This document shows positions 34,536 to 42,766 of a stretch of 64,000 nucleotides of DNA, in pieces; position 1 is the stretch's first letter, and each line of letters opens with the position of its first letter. Made by a program: the position numbers and the translations under genes. The stretch spans positions 43,188 through 107,187 of the forward strand of contig NZ_CDBN01000077.1 in assembly GCF_000820085.1 (NCBI RefSeq), read 5' to 3'. Source of the DNA: Aeromonas sanarellii (lineage in GTDB: Bacteria; Pseudomonadota; Gammaproteobacteria; Enterobacterales; Aeromonadaceae). The notes below the pieces were generated by a model. That model ran no database searches. It was not told where the DNA came from and saw nothing but the letters and a program-made list of their open reading frames with translations.

Positions 34536-34745
34536 CTAGTTGGCCCCGCCATCCAACCGCTGAGATACCCACTGCTGGATCTCCTCAGAATCCCAGCCAA
34601 TGGCACGGGTGCCGATCTTGCGAGCCTGGGGGAACTCGCCACGCTTCATCAGCTCGTAAATCCAGGCGCGACCGAAACCAGTAGCGGTTTTGACCTGCGG
34701 AAGCCGCATGATGCGGCGTTCGGGGGTGTGGGAATGAGTAGACAT
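34536..34745 (-). CDS. alpA: AlpA-family transcriptional regulator
   Basis: A 69-residue MerR-like winged-helix DNA-binding protein typical of P4 satellites and prophages. The pattern RRIMRLPQVKTATGFGRAWIYELMKRGEFPQARKIG is the family core and WDSEEIQQWV closes it. AlpA proteins activate integrase or excision genes. The ATG at 34745 has AAGGAG eight bases upstream. A large palindrome at 34800-34844, about 55 bases upstream, is a plausible operator. It is followed one base later by an unknown gene. Confidence 0.88.
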   Translation of the reverse strand: MSTHSHTPERRIMRLPQVKTATGFGRAWIYELMKRGEFPQARKIGTRAIGWDSEEIQQWVSQRLDGGAN

Positions 34746-35196
34746 TGCTAAATCTCCTTGGTGCCCGATAGGGCTGAGTGGACTTAGCTTTTTCATTATA
34801 TGTAGAGAAAAATCACTTACAAAGTGAAGCTAGTTTCTCTACATTCTTTATCTAACTACCGACGTAATCCGAACTGAATGTGTGGTAGCGCATCCAGCAC
34901 ACGGGTACTCACACTTCTCTAATACCAACAGGTAACAACCCTCCCAGACCAGCCCGATTTTGGGGGGGCTCAGTTGATATCGCAGGAGGACATGAGCCGT
35001 GGCGTTCACACCTGGCTTGTCATTGAGCAGGCAAGGGCAAAGTCCGACAACACCGACGAACAACTGGCCAGCCGATGAATGGGTACAGTCGGTCTGCCAA
35101 TCGTGCGCAGAGCGCCCTGGCTATGCAGTCAGAGCGTCTCGGAGGTATTGATCATCTGAGATAGGGGAAGTTTGGGAAACGGTCTTGCAGTAGTAA
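34746..35196. other. Intergenic region between alpA and integrase-side gene
   Basis: A 451-base AT-richer stretch with the palindrome at 34800-34844 and no convincing gene. Short frames on both strands lack ribosome sites. The promoter of the alpA pair should lie here. Confidence 0.5.
34800..34844. promoter_or_regulatory. 11-bp palindromic operator candidate upstream of alpA
   Basis: ATGTAGAGAAA and its exact complement TTTCTCTACAT are separated by 23 bases. A shorter nested inverted repeat (CACTT-ACAA-AGTG) sits in between. The spacing equals about two helical turns between half-sites, suiting dimeric or looping regulators. Confidence 0.55.
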
Positions 35197-35700
35197 CTAA
35201 TTCTGGCGCTTGCGTGCGGCCTCTTGATGGTTGATACACAGTGCCACATACTTTGCGGCCGGTTCGCGCAATTGTTCTATCTCTTGCTTCAGGTCTCTAT
35301 TCTCACTACGGAGTCTTCGGAGTTCTTCGTGACAATCCTCGAGACTATCGGGAAGGCGAATACCTTGCTCTTCATCGTTGACCGAAGCAATTTCCTCTAC
35401 ACTGTCACGCAGTGTGGGACGAGGCAGATCATCAAGCTTGGTTAACCAGTCCACACCACTGACTTTCAGCGTCCGTGCCCAAGCAGCCAAATCATCGATC
35501 TTGAACAGTTTCTCCACCTTCATCAGTTTATTAGCCTTCACCGCGTATTCGATTCGTTTGCGCCAGCGGTCTTTCCCCTGACGCAGCTCTTCACCCGACC
35601 GTTGGTCGCGTTGCGCCAGTAGGGTGGCGACCTCATTGAGAGTAAGCCAATCTCCGCGATGATATGCGCGCACGACTCGTTTTTTACCGCGTCCCTTCAT
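35197..35700 (-). CDS. Integrase-coupled coiled-coil protein, unknown function
   Basis: A 167-residue basic protein starting MKGRGKKRVVRAYHRGDW. The N-terminal third (LTLNEVATLLAQRD, then KANKLMKVEKLFKIDDLAAWA) resembles a helix-turn-helix. The C-terminal third (LEDCHEELRRLRSENRDLKQ) is a predicted coiled coil. Its ATG overlaps the integrase stop codon (ATGA), so it is made from the integrase message. I do not recognise the family; a recombination directionality or DNA-binding role is plausible by position only. Confidence 0.65.
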   Translation of the reverse strand: MKGRGKKRVVRAYHRGDWLTLNEVATLLAQRDQRSGEELRQGKDRWRKRIEYAVKANKLMKVEKLFKIDDLAAWARTLKVSGVDWLTKLDDLPRPTLRDSVEEIASVNDEEQGIRLPDSLEDCHEELRRLRSENRDLKQEIEQLREPAAKYVALCINHQEAARKRQN

Positions 35701-36932
35701 TCTCGTTTGAATACTCCCTGCAGAATGTTATCGGTGGGTGCCGTGGTGGCATAGCGTGCCCAGTCCGCCATCAACGGACGGCGCTTTTCCAGAAGGACTG
35801 AACGGGAATAGGCACTTTCAGTCTCGTCACGTTCATCGTGGTCCAGTGCCAACTCGCAAATTTCGCGCGGGTAGTCGGTAAGATCGCTGGCCCAGTCCCG
35901 GAAGCTGGAACGAAAGCCGTGCCGGGTAATATTGGAGTAACCCATCCGGTGCAATAAGGTGCGGATGGCATTTGCATGCATCACGCCACTCTTACCCTGG
36001 CCTGGAAACAGATAGGGACTTCCTTCCATTCGTTCCATGCCCTGCAGCAGGGTAATAACTTCGCGCGCTAAGGGAATCACAAAGGCCTCACGCATCTTCA
36101 TACGGCTGGAGGATAGCGACCACACTTTAGTCTCCCAGTTAAATTCTGACCACTGGGCGAAGCGGATCATTTTGGAGCGGGCGCCAGTCAGGATCAACAG
36201 ACGGGCCGCTACAGCATCACGGCTGGTAAGTAATGACAATTCAGCCATGAGTTTGGGAATATCGCACCAGTGCATGGCTGGGAAGTGCTGGCGCTTCCGG
36301 GCTTTCTTTTTCTCCGTCCTACTCAGCAGATTTGACAAGTGGCCACGCCAGCGTGCGGGGTTGTCTCCCTCACGTAATCCACGAGTTTTGGCGGCATCCA
36401 GGATCTGCTCTATCTGCCCGCGGACCTCGTCAGCGGTGCGGTTCTTGATTGCCCAGATCGGGCGCAGCACGTTAAGGATATGCTCGGTCTGGATAGCGTC
36501 GGCTGAGAGGTGGCCAATGAGGGGAAAGGCGTGCAGCTCCAACTTCCGCAGCCAGCCTTTGCGCCATTTGTCGGACCATGAAGCACCATGGGCGGCATGA
36601 TAGTCTAAGGCTATTTGTTGGAAGCTAATTCGACGCGCTGCAGCTTGGCGTTCCGCCTCGCGCTGAGCGGCGCGCTGTGTGTCACAGGCCGCTAAAGGGT
36701 CGATTCCCATGCTCAACTGCTTGCGCGCGTCGGCGGCAAGTAGACGAGCATGTTTCAGGGACACGGTCGGGAATTTACCCAGCCCCATCTCACGACGCCG
36801 GCCATTAAGTTGATAGCGATACGTCCAGGATTTGGAGCCCCTCGCCTTGATCTCCAACCGCAAACCGTCGCCATCTTCATAGGTACCTGGTTCGACCAAA
36901 TGCCCTACTTCATTAGGTTCAAACTTGCCCAT
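35697..36932 (-). CDS. P4-family tyrosine integrase
   Basis: A site-specific recombinase of 411 residues. The N-terminal DUF4102/arm-binding domain begins MGKFEPNEVGHLVEPGTYED and includes the usual RRREMGLGKFPTVSL. The catalytic residues of the C-terminal domain are visible: Arg in LTGARSKMIRFAQW, the HGFR box in TRHGFRSSFRDWA, His in LALDHDERDE, and the Tyr nucleophile in ESAYSRSVLLE. The ATG at 36932 has AGGAG upstream; an in-frame extension to 37007 runs over the C-rich repeat and is rejected. It is next to the right-hand 25-bp repeat, the usual int-att arrangement, so it is the likely driver of island mobility. Confidence 0.93.
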   Translation of the reverse strand: MGKFEPNEVGHLVEPGTYEDGDGLRLEIKARGSKSWTYRYQLNGRRREMGLGKFPTVSLKHARLLAADARKQLSMGIDPLAACDTQRAAQREAERQAAARRISFQQIALDYHAAHGASWSDKWRKGWLRKLELHAFPLIGHLSADAIQTEHILNVLRPIWAIKNRTADEVRGQIEQILDAAKTRGLREGDNPARWRGHLSNLLSRTEKKKARKRQHFPAMHWCDIPKLMAELSLLTSRDAVAARLLILTGARSKMIRFAQWSEFNWETKVWSLSSSRMKMREAFVIPLAREVITLLQGMERMEGSPYLFPGQGKSGVMHANAIRTLLHRMGYSNITRHGFRSSFRDWASDLTDYPREICELALDHDERDETESAYSRSVLLEKRRPLMADWARYATTAPTDNILQGVFKRE

Positions 36933-36965
36933 CCTATTCTCCTGCCTAGTGAGGACAAATCCTAC

Positions 36966-36988
36966 CCCCCCACTTATCCCCCCACTTT
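36966..36988 (+). repeat. C-rich tandem motif, right end (possible integrase arm sites)
   Basis: Tandem CCCCCCACTT units, 33-56 bases upstream of the integrase start, nearly identical to the pair at 15471-15492 and in the same orientation. Confidence 0.5.
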
Positions 36989-37097
36989 CCCGCCGGATGA
37001 CGGTCAATTTTGATGGAATTCACTGGATTGAAGCTAGGCACCATGCATTGATATGTCAACGGTTTTGTAGCATTTAATGGGATTAAGTAGACATAAA

Positions 37098-37122
37098 AAA
37101 TGCCGGTCTGTGACCGGCATTT
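37098..37122 (+). repeat. Right 25-bp island end repeat (attR candidate)
   Basis: Identical over 25 bp to the permease terminator at 15394-15418 (core ATGCCGGTCTGTGACCGGCAT), followed here by TTTCTTTTT. It lies 165 bases upstream of the integrase start. It marks the right boundary of the island. Confidence 0.75.
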
Positions 37123-37235
37123 TTCTTTTTACCGGCCCCCATATGGCCTCCATTGCGGTGCTGCTCCTGCTTGCATCATCAACCCCCCGTTGCTGTCTTG
37201 CTCCGAGCAAAGCCATGCCTCTCCCCCAAAACAAC

Positions 37236-37260
37236 AAACCCGAGGCCTGGCCTCGGGTTT
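37236..37260 (-). terminator. Intrinsic terminator after yggE
   Basis: AAACCCGAGGCC with its complement forms a strong hairpin, about 30 bases after the yggE stop. It is followed on the minus strand by TTTGTTGTTTT. Confidence 0.8.
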
Positions 37261-37288
37261 GAAAGCACACGATATGGGGGTCGGCGGC

Positions 37289-37987
37289 TTATTCCAGCAG
37301 GAAGACGGCTTCCACGTTGTCCGTGATGCTGATCTGCTGTTGCTGGTAGCTGCTTTCCATCATGTCGGCAGCAGGGGCGGCGGCCTTCATGGCCCGGCTG
37401 TAGACAGGTACCGGCGAGCTGTTGCGATACTCGACGCTGTAGACCTTGCCAAGCTTCATGCCAAACGCCTTGGCCAGAGACTCCGCCTTGCTGGTGGCAT
37501 CGGTCACGGCACCGAGACGGGCCTGCTCCTTGATGGTCTGCGGCGACTTGAGACCGTATTCAATCTGGGAGACGGACTCCAGCCCCGCCTTGAGGGCGGT
37601 ATCCATCAGCTGACTCAGCTTGTCCAATTGATAGAGTTTGACGGAGAGTTGGCGCTGGGCACGATAACCCACCATCTCGGGCTGCTTGTTCTGGGGATAC
37701 TGATACTCGGGGGAGATCACCAGGTTGCCGGCCTCCACATCGCTGCGCTTGATGCCGAGTCCCTCCAGCTGGCCAAAGAAGGCGGCGACCTTGGTATCCA
37801 CCTTCTGCTTGGCCTTGATGCCCTGTTTCTCCAGTGCAGTCACCGCCACATTAAGGGTCAGCATGTCGGGCTCGACCTTCTGCTCGGCATAACCGCTGAC
37901 CACCAGATGGGGAGCCTGGGGCACCTCGATGGCAAGCAGCGGGGCACTGGCAACCAGTGCGGACAGGGTAAGAAGGGGACGCCACAT
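37289..37987 (-). CDS. yggE: SIMPL-domain periplasmic protein (YggE-like)
   Basis: A 232-residue secreted protein of the SIMPL/DUF541 family; E. coli YggE is linked to reduced oxidative stress, mechanism unknown. It has a signal peptide (MWRPLLTLSALVASAPLLA) and the family start VVSGYAEQKVEPDMLTLNV. A C-terminal segment reads ADMMESSYQQQQISITDNVE. The ATG at 37987 follows GGAGG by eight bases, so the TTG five codons upstream is not used. It is the first backbone gene to the right of the island. Confidence 0.88.
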   Translation of the reverse strand: MWRPLLTLSALVASAPLLAIEVPQAPHLVVSGYAEQKVEPDMLTLNVAVTALEKQGIKAKQKVDTKVAAFFGQLEGLGIKRSDVEAGNLVISPEYQYPQNKQPEMVGYRAQRQLSVKLYQLDKLSQLMDTALKAGLESVSQIEYGLKSPQTIKEQARLGAVTDATSKAESLAKAFGMKLGKVYSVEYRNSSPVPVYSRAMKAAAPAADMMESSYQQQQISITDNVEAVFLLE

Positions 37988-38042
37988 AGAAAAAACCTCC
38001 AAGGATTAGATGGAGGTCATTATGCACATCGTCGATTGGGAT

Positions 38043-38600
38043 TCATATATCGTGCGAGGGGGGGATCTGATCCAGTACCTGATTGGTCATGTCGATGTTG
38101 ATGCTGATCTCGCCGCCAAAGAGGTGGTCATGACTTGCGATCACGGACGGAGGAGCGTCGGCCCCGAGCAGCGGCTCATCGTCGAAATGAAATGAGTCCC
38201 ACGACAGAACATGACCTTGCGATGGCATGCCCGGCTCTGAAGCCGGCACCACGGCAAGGGCACTCCAGTCGAGCTCTTCCCCATGGCTGAGCAGTCCCTG
38301 CAAAGAGGTATCGCTCAGACTCTGCAATGAATACTCCTGCTGCCCCCACTCATGGCCAACCAAGACCACCATGTGAGGCAAGGGAGCATCTTCTGTCGGT
38401 GTGAAACTGATGCTGGAGGCGGCGAAGTCCACATTGAGCAGACCCGCCAGATCGCCATCCTCGCTTTCCAGCTCCAGACCATTGAGCTTGTCACCCGTCA
38501 TCGTGGCCTGATAGCCGAAACGGCCGGTGCAGACGATGCTGTCCTGCCCATCCCAGCTATAGCGAATGCCATCGATGTCGACCCAATTGAATGACTGCAT
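38043..38600 (-). CDS. Unknown protein downstream of RTX adhesin
   Basis: A 185-residue acidic protein starting MQSFNWVDIDGIRYSWDGQD, with no signal peptide or membrane segment that I can see. The sequence is rich in Asp, Ser and hydrophobic beta-type stretches (VVLVGHEWGQQEY near residue 79). I do not recognise the family. AGGAG precedes the ATG. It is 86 bases behind the adhesin gene on the same strand, with a hairpin in between, so it may be a co-expressed accessory. A short Ca-binding or T1SS-associated role is possible but unsupported. Confidence 0.65.
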   Translation of the reverse strand: MQSFNWVDIDGIRYSWDGQDSIVCTGRFGYQATMTGDKLNGLELESEDGDLAGLLNVDFAASSISFTPTEDAPLPHMVVLVGHEWGQQEYSLQSLSDTSLQGLLSHGEELDWSALAVVPASEPGMPSQGHVLSWDSFHFDDEPLLGADAPPSVIASHDHLFGGEISINIDMTNQVLDQIPPSHDI

Positions 38601-38653
38601 GGTGACGCTCTCCTGATACTGCCGCTATCTTAGCCGTCCTCTCCATCAAATAA

Positions 38654-38680
38654 CAGGGACCGGGCAAGCCCGGCCCCTGG
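38654..38680 (-). terminator. Hairpin after adhesin gene
   Basis: On the minus strand GGGGCCGGGC-TT-GCCCGGTCCC forms a GC-rich stem just after the adhesin stop, followed by TGTTATTTGA. It is possibly a partial terminator before the 185-residue gene. Confidence 0.5.
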
Positions 38681-38686
38681 GTTTGA

Positions 38687-41600
38687 TTAAGGATCGACCT
38701 TGAGATTGCCCTGGTCCAACAAGTCCTGAATGATCTGCAGGTCAGTCCGTGTCGAATTGGCCGTCAGATCCACGTTGTCAAAGAAGATGGTATGGGTCGT
38801 GGTCCCCCCAGCCGAACCATCCAGATCGATCGTCAGGGTCGATTTATTCGCTCCCGGACCGGAGGCAAAGTTCAGATACTGATCCAGAGAGGTTGCGTTG
38901 GCATGCTCGCCACTAAGCAGTTCGCTCAGATCCAGCACATCCCCATTGGTGCCCGTGGTGAAATCCTTGATGACGTCGGTACCGCCAGACTCACCCGACT
39001 GCCACTTGAAGGTGTCCTTGCCGGCCCCACCAGTCAAAGTATCACTACCCGTTCCGCCTACGAGAATATCGTTGTCATCACCGCCCAGCAGGATGTCGTT
39101 GCCGGACTCTCCGATCAGGGTATCGTTGCCAATACCTCCACTCAGCTGATCGTTCCCGGTTCCCCCGACCAAGGTATCCTTGCCATCCGACCCGAAGAGC
39201 AGGTCATCACCAGAGCCACCAGACAAGATATTATCCAGGCTATTCCCCGTGATGCTGTCATCGAAGTCTGAACCTATGGCGTGTCCTTGTGTGCTGTTGA
39301 AGGTCACAGCCACGCCACTGGCGGCGGAGTCATAATCCAGAGTTAAGGGTGCCTCCGGCAACAGACTAAGGCTAATGTTGCTGTTAACTGCATCCCCGTC
39401 ACCGTCGGTCAAGGTAATTGGCAACTGCAGATTGACCGGGATCCCGGGGGTAGCAACACTGGAACCAAAGTCCCCAATTTTGAAGTCACTACCTGCCGCA
39501 TGATGGAATTCCAGGCTGTTATAGCCATCGGCCGTATAGGCAGCCAGTTTGGTGTCTGAGACAACCCCCACAACGGTCGCCACATAGGCTACTCCTGCGC
39601 CAGGATCATCATCGGTAAAGTTGACCGTAAAGTTGCGCCCTCCTACCGAGACTGTCTGTGACATGCCAGCTGCGATGCTGACAATCCTAGTCGCGCCATT
39701 GAAACTGATAGCAACTGCGGTCAGCGACTCTTTGTTGCCATCGCCAATGTCATTGTCATTATCGACATCCTGACGGGCAATGATCTTCACACTGGAACCA
39801 CCACTACTGATAGCGGTAAACAGGGCCGAAGCACCATTAACATCATAGTGTGCCTCGAAGGCATGAGTGGCCGGATCGCCATAGGACCCGCTACTCCCCG
39901 GAGAGCCTGTCAAGTCGACGACGAAATCGATCCGCATCGCCTCATTAGGCCCAATCGATGCCCCACCACTGATCCCACCTGTATTGGCCGTGGTGTTGAC
40001 GGTGCCACCATCCACCCCGCCCGTCATTGCCGTCAGTAACAGATCCTTGCTGTCATTCACCACCGAGGTAAAGCCTGCCCAAGGCCCGTTACCACCGACG
40101 AAGTTATAGCCGCCGCCATTGAAGTCGATAGTGGTCTGTCCGCCATCGACCTCTCCTATCATCTGGATCTGGTAGGTGGCAGATCCCGGCTGCAAGGTTG
40201 CGATGAACACAGTTCCCGCGGCCGTGGAGGCCGTCAGGGTGATGCCATCAGCAGAGAGTACATAGGTAATGGGCAAGCCACCCGATGTCATCCCGCTGTT
40301 GCTGCCATTTAGTGCACTGTTAAAGCGGATGTTCCCCCCATCAGCACCATAGTTGTTGGACAGAGTGCCATCACCATCCAGCAGGAAGGTACCGGTTACC
40401 CCAGATTGATTCAGCATGACCCCCATGGCGGGTGCCATCACTAGAGGCACGTCATCCACAATCTGCACGCTCAGGGTGTTCGTCGCCGAGTCGCCATCGC
40501 TGTCCACCAGGCTCACCGCGAAGTCTTCGTACACGCTGTTGTTGCCACCCGCCGTCGGGTGCGCCTCGTTGTCCAGCAAGGTGTAGCTGTAGCTCACCAG
40601 CCCGCTGCCTGCGTTGTACCCCGTGATGGTCAGGGTATTCCCCTCCGGTGTCGTCACGCTCTGCGGGAAGCTCCCCACCACCCCGTTCACCACCAGGTTG
40701 ATGCCACCCACGCTCAGGCTCTTCACCCCGTCCGGCGCACTGACGTTGAAGCTGCCGGTCACCGTGGTCGACTCCTTGCTGCTGTCCGACCCCGCCGATT
40801 CGTTCAGGCCTCGATTGCCCAGCAGGTCGTCCTCGTACACGATGGCATCCCCACCCTCGCCCTTGGGCGTCAGGTTGGTGATGGTCACCCCGTCGTCGTC
40901 GTTCCTGATGGTCAGGGTCAGGGTCGCCGTGCTCACGTCCCCGTCCGCATCCGTCAGGGTGTAGGTGAACACTTCACTGCCCACCCCGCCCCCGGTCAGT
41001 GCCTTGAAGTCCGCATCGTTCGGGTTGAGGGTGTAGCTGTAGGTGCCGTCGGCATTGAGCACCAGGCTGCCATAGGTGCCGCTCAGGTTGGCCGCGGTCA
41101 CCGCCGCACCGTCCGCCCCCTGCACGTCGTTGGTCATGACGTTGCCATTGAGGACCAGGTTGTTCTCCGTCGCCGCCGTCGGGTTGACGTCGCTCACCGC
41201 CGTCGGCACGTCGTCGAGGAACACCACATCCAGTCCAGCACTGGTCGTGTCGCCATCGCTGTCCGTCAACACGACATTGAAGCTTTCTGTCAGAGCCGTG
41301 TCATTGGCAGGCTGGTTGTGGACTTCGTTATCATTCAGGGTATAGCTGTAGCTCACGCTGCCGATACCGGTGACCGGGTTGTAGCTGATCCCGGTGACCA
41401 GCAGCTGGTTGCCCAGCGGGCTGGGGATCGTCTGAGGGAAGCCGGTAATGACCTGGCCGTTGTTGACGAGTACCACACCGCCCAGCGTCAGGCTTTGCAC
41501 GCCATCCGCCGCATTGAAGGTGAAGGTGCCGCTCTTGGTCAGGGCCGAGCTATTGGGATTACTGCCATCTGCCAATGCCGCCTCATCCAGGACAAGCTCA

Positions 41601-42499
41601 CCACCGTCTACTTGCAACCCTTCTAGGGAAACGGGCTCATCCACGGGAGTAATGGTAACCGTCAATATGGAGACAGCCGTATCGGCACCATCGGTCACAA
41701 CGTAGTTGACCGGAGGCACGGATCCTGAGTAATTCGGGGCCGGCGTAAAGGTATAGGAGCCGTCGGCATTGATGATGAGTGTGCCGATGCCATCCAGTGT
41801 GCTCTCGACACCCGCTTCGATGCCGAGGTTGCTGCCCCAGCTATATGAGACAATCGATGCCTCGAGGGGACCGTCCGGGTTGGTACTGTTGTCCAGAAGG
41901 TTGCCACTGACGGCCTGATCTTCCAGGGTAACGGAGGATTCATCCAGATCATCGAGCTCATTGTCGGGCAGCAGGTCATCTTCCTGCAGCACATCTTGTG
42001 GGGCCAGGGTGGCATAGCTGGTGTCAAATCCGGCCGCCGCTATGGTTGCATCACCAGTCCGATCGATGACGACAAAGCCACCGTTGCCACTGGCTCCCGC
42101 CACCCCGCCGATGCCACCGCCACCACCTGCGGCGGGCGCTCCGCCAGCTGCCGCAGCTTCAAAGTTCTGAGTCGGGTCGACCCCTTGCAAGATGGATTCT
42201 TGCAGTGCCGCAATTTCCGGCGACACCTCTGGCGAGCCCGGCTGACGAGTGGCAACCGATGAGGAGGGTTGTCCATCGGCGGGAACATCCGGACCAGCAG
42301 GGGCGACATTGGCCGGAGCCGGGCTGTCATCGTAGGGAGCCAGCATCAACTTGGCATCATCGGCAATATTGAGCCTGGCGCCTGGTTGCAATATCTCACC
42401 AGGCTGGAGGGGACGGCTGCTGCCATCGGCAAGCAGGATCTGAACATTGCCTTCCACGGAAGAGACGACGACGGTTTTGTCGATGATTTGGGTGCGCAT
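38687..42499 (-). CDS. LapA-like RTX adhesin with retention module
   Basis: A 1,270-residue surface adhesin secreted by type I export. The N-terminal retention module (residues about 1-110) starts MRTQIIDKTVVVSSVEGNVQ. A di-alanine site, FEAAAAGGAPAAGG, matches the place where LapG cuts LapA-type proteins. The middle holds repeated VCBS/T1SS-143-type beta domains (for example GDTTSAGLDVVFLDDVP and the related GDSATNTLSVQIVDDVP). Near the C-terminus are about eight RTX nonapeptides of the GGTGNDQLSGG type and a final secretion signal. The ATG at 42499, eight bases from GGAG, is preferred over one two codons earlier. It sits with lapB, lapC, tolC, lapG and lapD homologues. The segment near 40440-41210 uses more G/C at third codon positions than its neighbours. 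Confidence 0.9.
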   Translation of the reverse strand: MRTQIIDKTVVVSSVEGNVQILLADGSSRPLQPGEILQPGARLNIADDAKLMLAPYDDSPAPANVAPAGPDVPADGQPSSSVATRQPGSPEVSPEIAALQESILQGVDPTQNFEAAAAGGAPAAGGGGGIGGVAGASGNGGFVVIDRTGDATIAAAGFDTSYATLAPQDVLQEDDLLPDNELDDLDESSVTLEDQAVSGNLLDNSTNPDGPLEASIVSYSWGSNLGIEAGVESTLDGIGTLIINADGSYTFTPAPNYSGSVPPVNYVVTDGADTAVSILTVTITPVDEPVSLEGLQVDGGELVLDEAALADGSNPNSSALTKSGTFTFNAADGVQSLTLGGVVLVNNGQVITGFPQTIPSPLGNQLLVTGISYNPVTGIGSVSYSYTLNDNEVHNQPANDTALTESFNVVLTDSDGDTTSAGLDVVFLDDVPTAVSDVNPTAATENNLVLNGNVMTNDVQGADGAAVTAANLSGTYGSLVLNADGTYSYTLNPNDADFKALTGGGVGSEVFTYTLTDADGDVSTATLTLTIRNDDDGVTITNLTPKGEGGDAIVYEDDLLGNRGLNESAGSDSSKESTTVTGSFNVSAPDGVKSLSVGGINLVVNGVVGSFPQSVTTPEGNTLTITGYNAGSGLVSYSYTLLDNEAHPTAGGNNSVYEDFAVSLVDSDGDSATNTLSVQIVDDVPLVMAPAMGVMLNQSGVTGTFLLDGDGTLSNNYGADGGNIRFNSALNGSNSGMTSGGLPITYVLSADGITLTASTAAGTVFIATLQPGSATYQIQMIGEVDGGQTTIDFNGGGYNFVGGNGPWAGFTSVVNDSKDLLLTAMTGGVDGGTVNTTANTGGISGGASIGPNEAMRIDFVVDLTGSPGSSGSYGDPATHAFEAHYDVNGASALFTAISSGGSSVKIIARQDVDNDNDIGDGNKESLTAVAISFNGATRIVSIAAGMSQTVSVGGRNFTVNFTDDDPGAGVAYVATVVGVVSDTKLAAYTADGYNSLEFHHAAGSDFKIGDFGSSVATPGIPVNLQLPITLTDGDGDAVNSNISLSLLPEAPLTLDYDSAASGVAVTFNSTQGHAIGSDFDDSITGNSLDNILSGGSGDDLLFGSDGKDTLVGGTGNDQLSGGIGNDTLIGESGNDILLGGDDNDILVGGTGSDTLTGGAGKDTFKWQSGESGGTDVIKDFTTGTNGDVLDLSELLSGEHANATSLDQYLNFASGPGANKSTLTIDLDGSAGGTTTHTIFFDNVDLTANSTRTDLQIIQDLLDQGNLKVDP

Positions 42500-42722
42500 A
42501 TCCATTGCTCCAAGGTGACAGATCTTGATGCCTACACTCTAGATGCACGCCCATCTTGCTTCCGTTGCAAAAATGTACAGGATTGAATCTCTTTGGCTTC
42601 ATCCGATGCAGTAAATCGAACGAATATTTTTTACACATATAAATCAATGAAGTAACAATTACACATTCCGTTCTCTTGTCTCTTCATCGCACAAAGGCTA
42701 CTGAGATATTCTAAATAGATAT

Positions 42723-42750
42723 AAAAAAGGGCCCTTAATGGGCCCGTTTT
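42723..42750 (-). terminator. Intrinsic terminator after lapD
   Basis: On the minus strand GGGCCC-ATTAA-GGGCCC is followed by TTTTTTAT, 17-40 bases after the lapD stop. It implies that the adhesin has its own promoter between 42500 and 42720. Confidence 0.85.
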
Positions 42751-42766
42751 TATCGCGTTGTGTGAC

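Larger units (their letters stand above)
36933..37288. other. Right island end, non-coding
   Basis: This 356-base stretch contains the C-rich repeat at 36966-36988, the right 25-bp repeat at 37098-37122 and the yggE terminator at 37236-37260. No gene is seen. Confidence 0.6.

Noticed and set aside
34848..35063. 71-codon minus-strand frame between alpA and the integrase-coupled gene
   Set aside because: No ribosome site and no protein-like sequence beyond chance.
38990..39270. Short tandem DNA repeats near the adhesin 3' end as a regulatory array
   Set aside because: They encode the RTX nonapeptides (GGxGxDxLx) of the adhesin.
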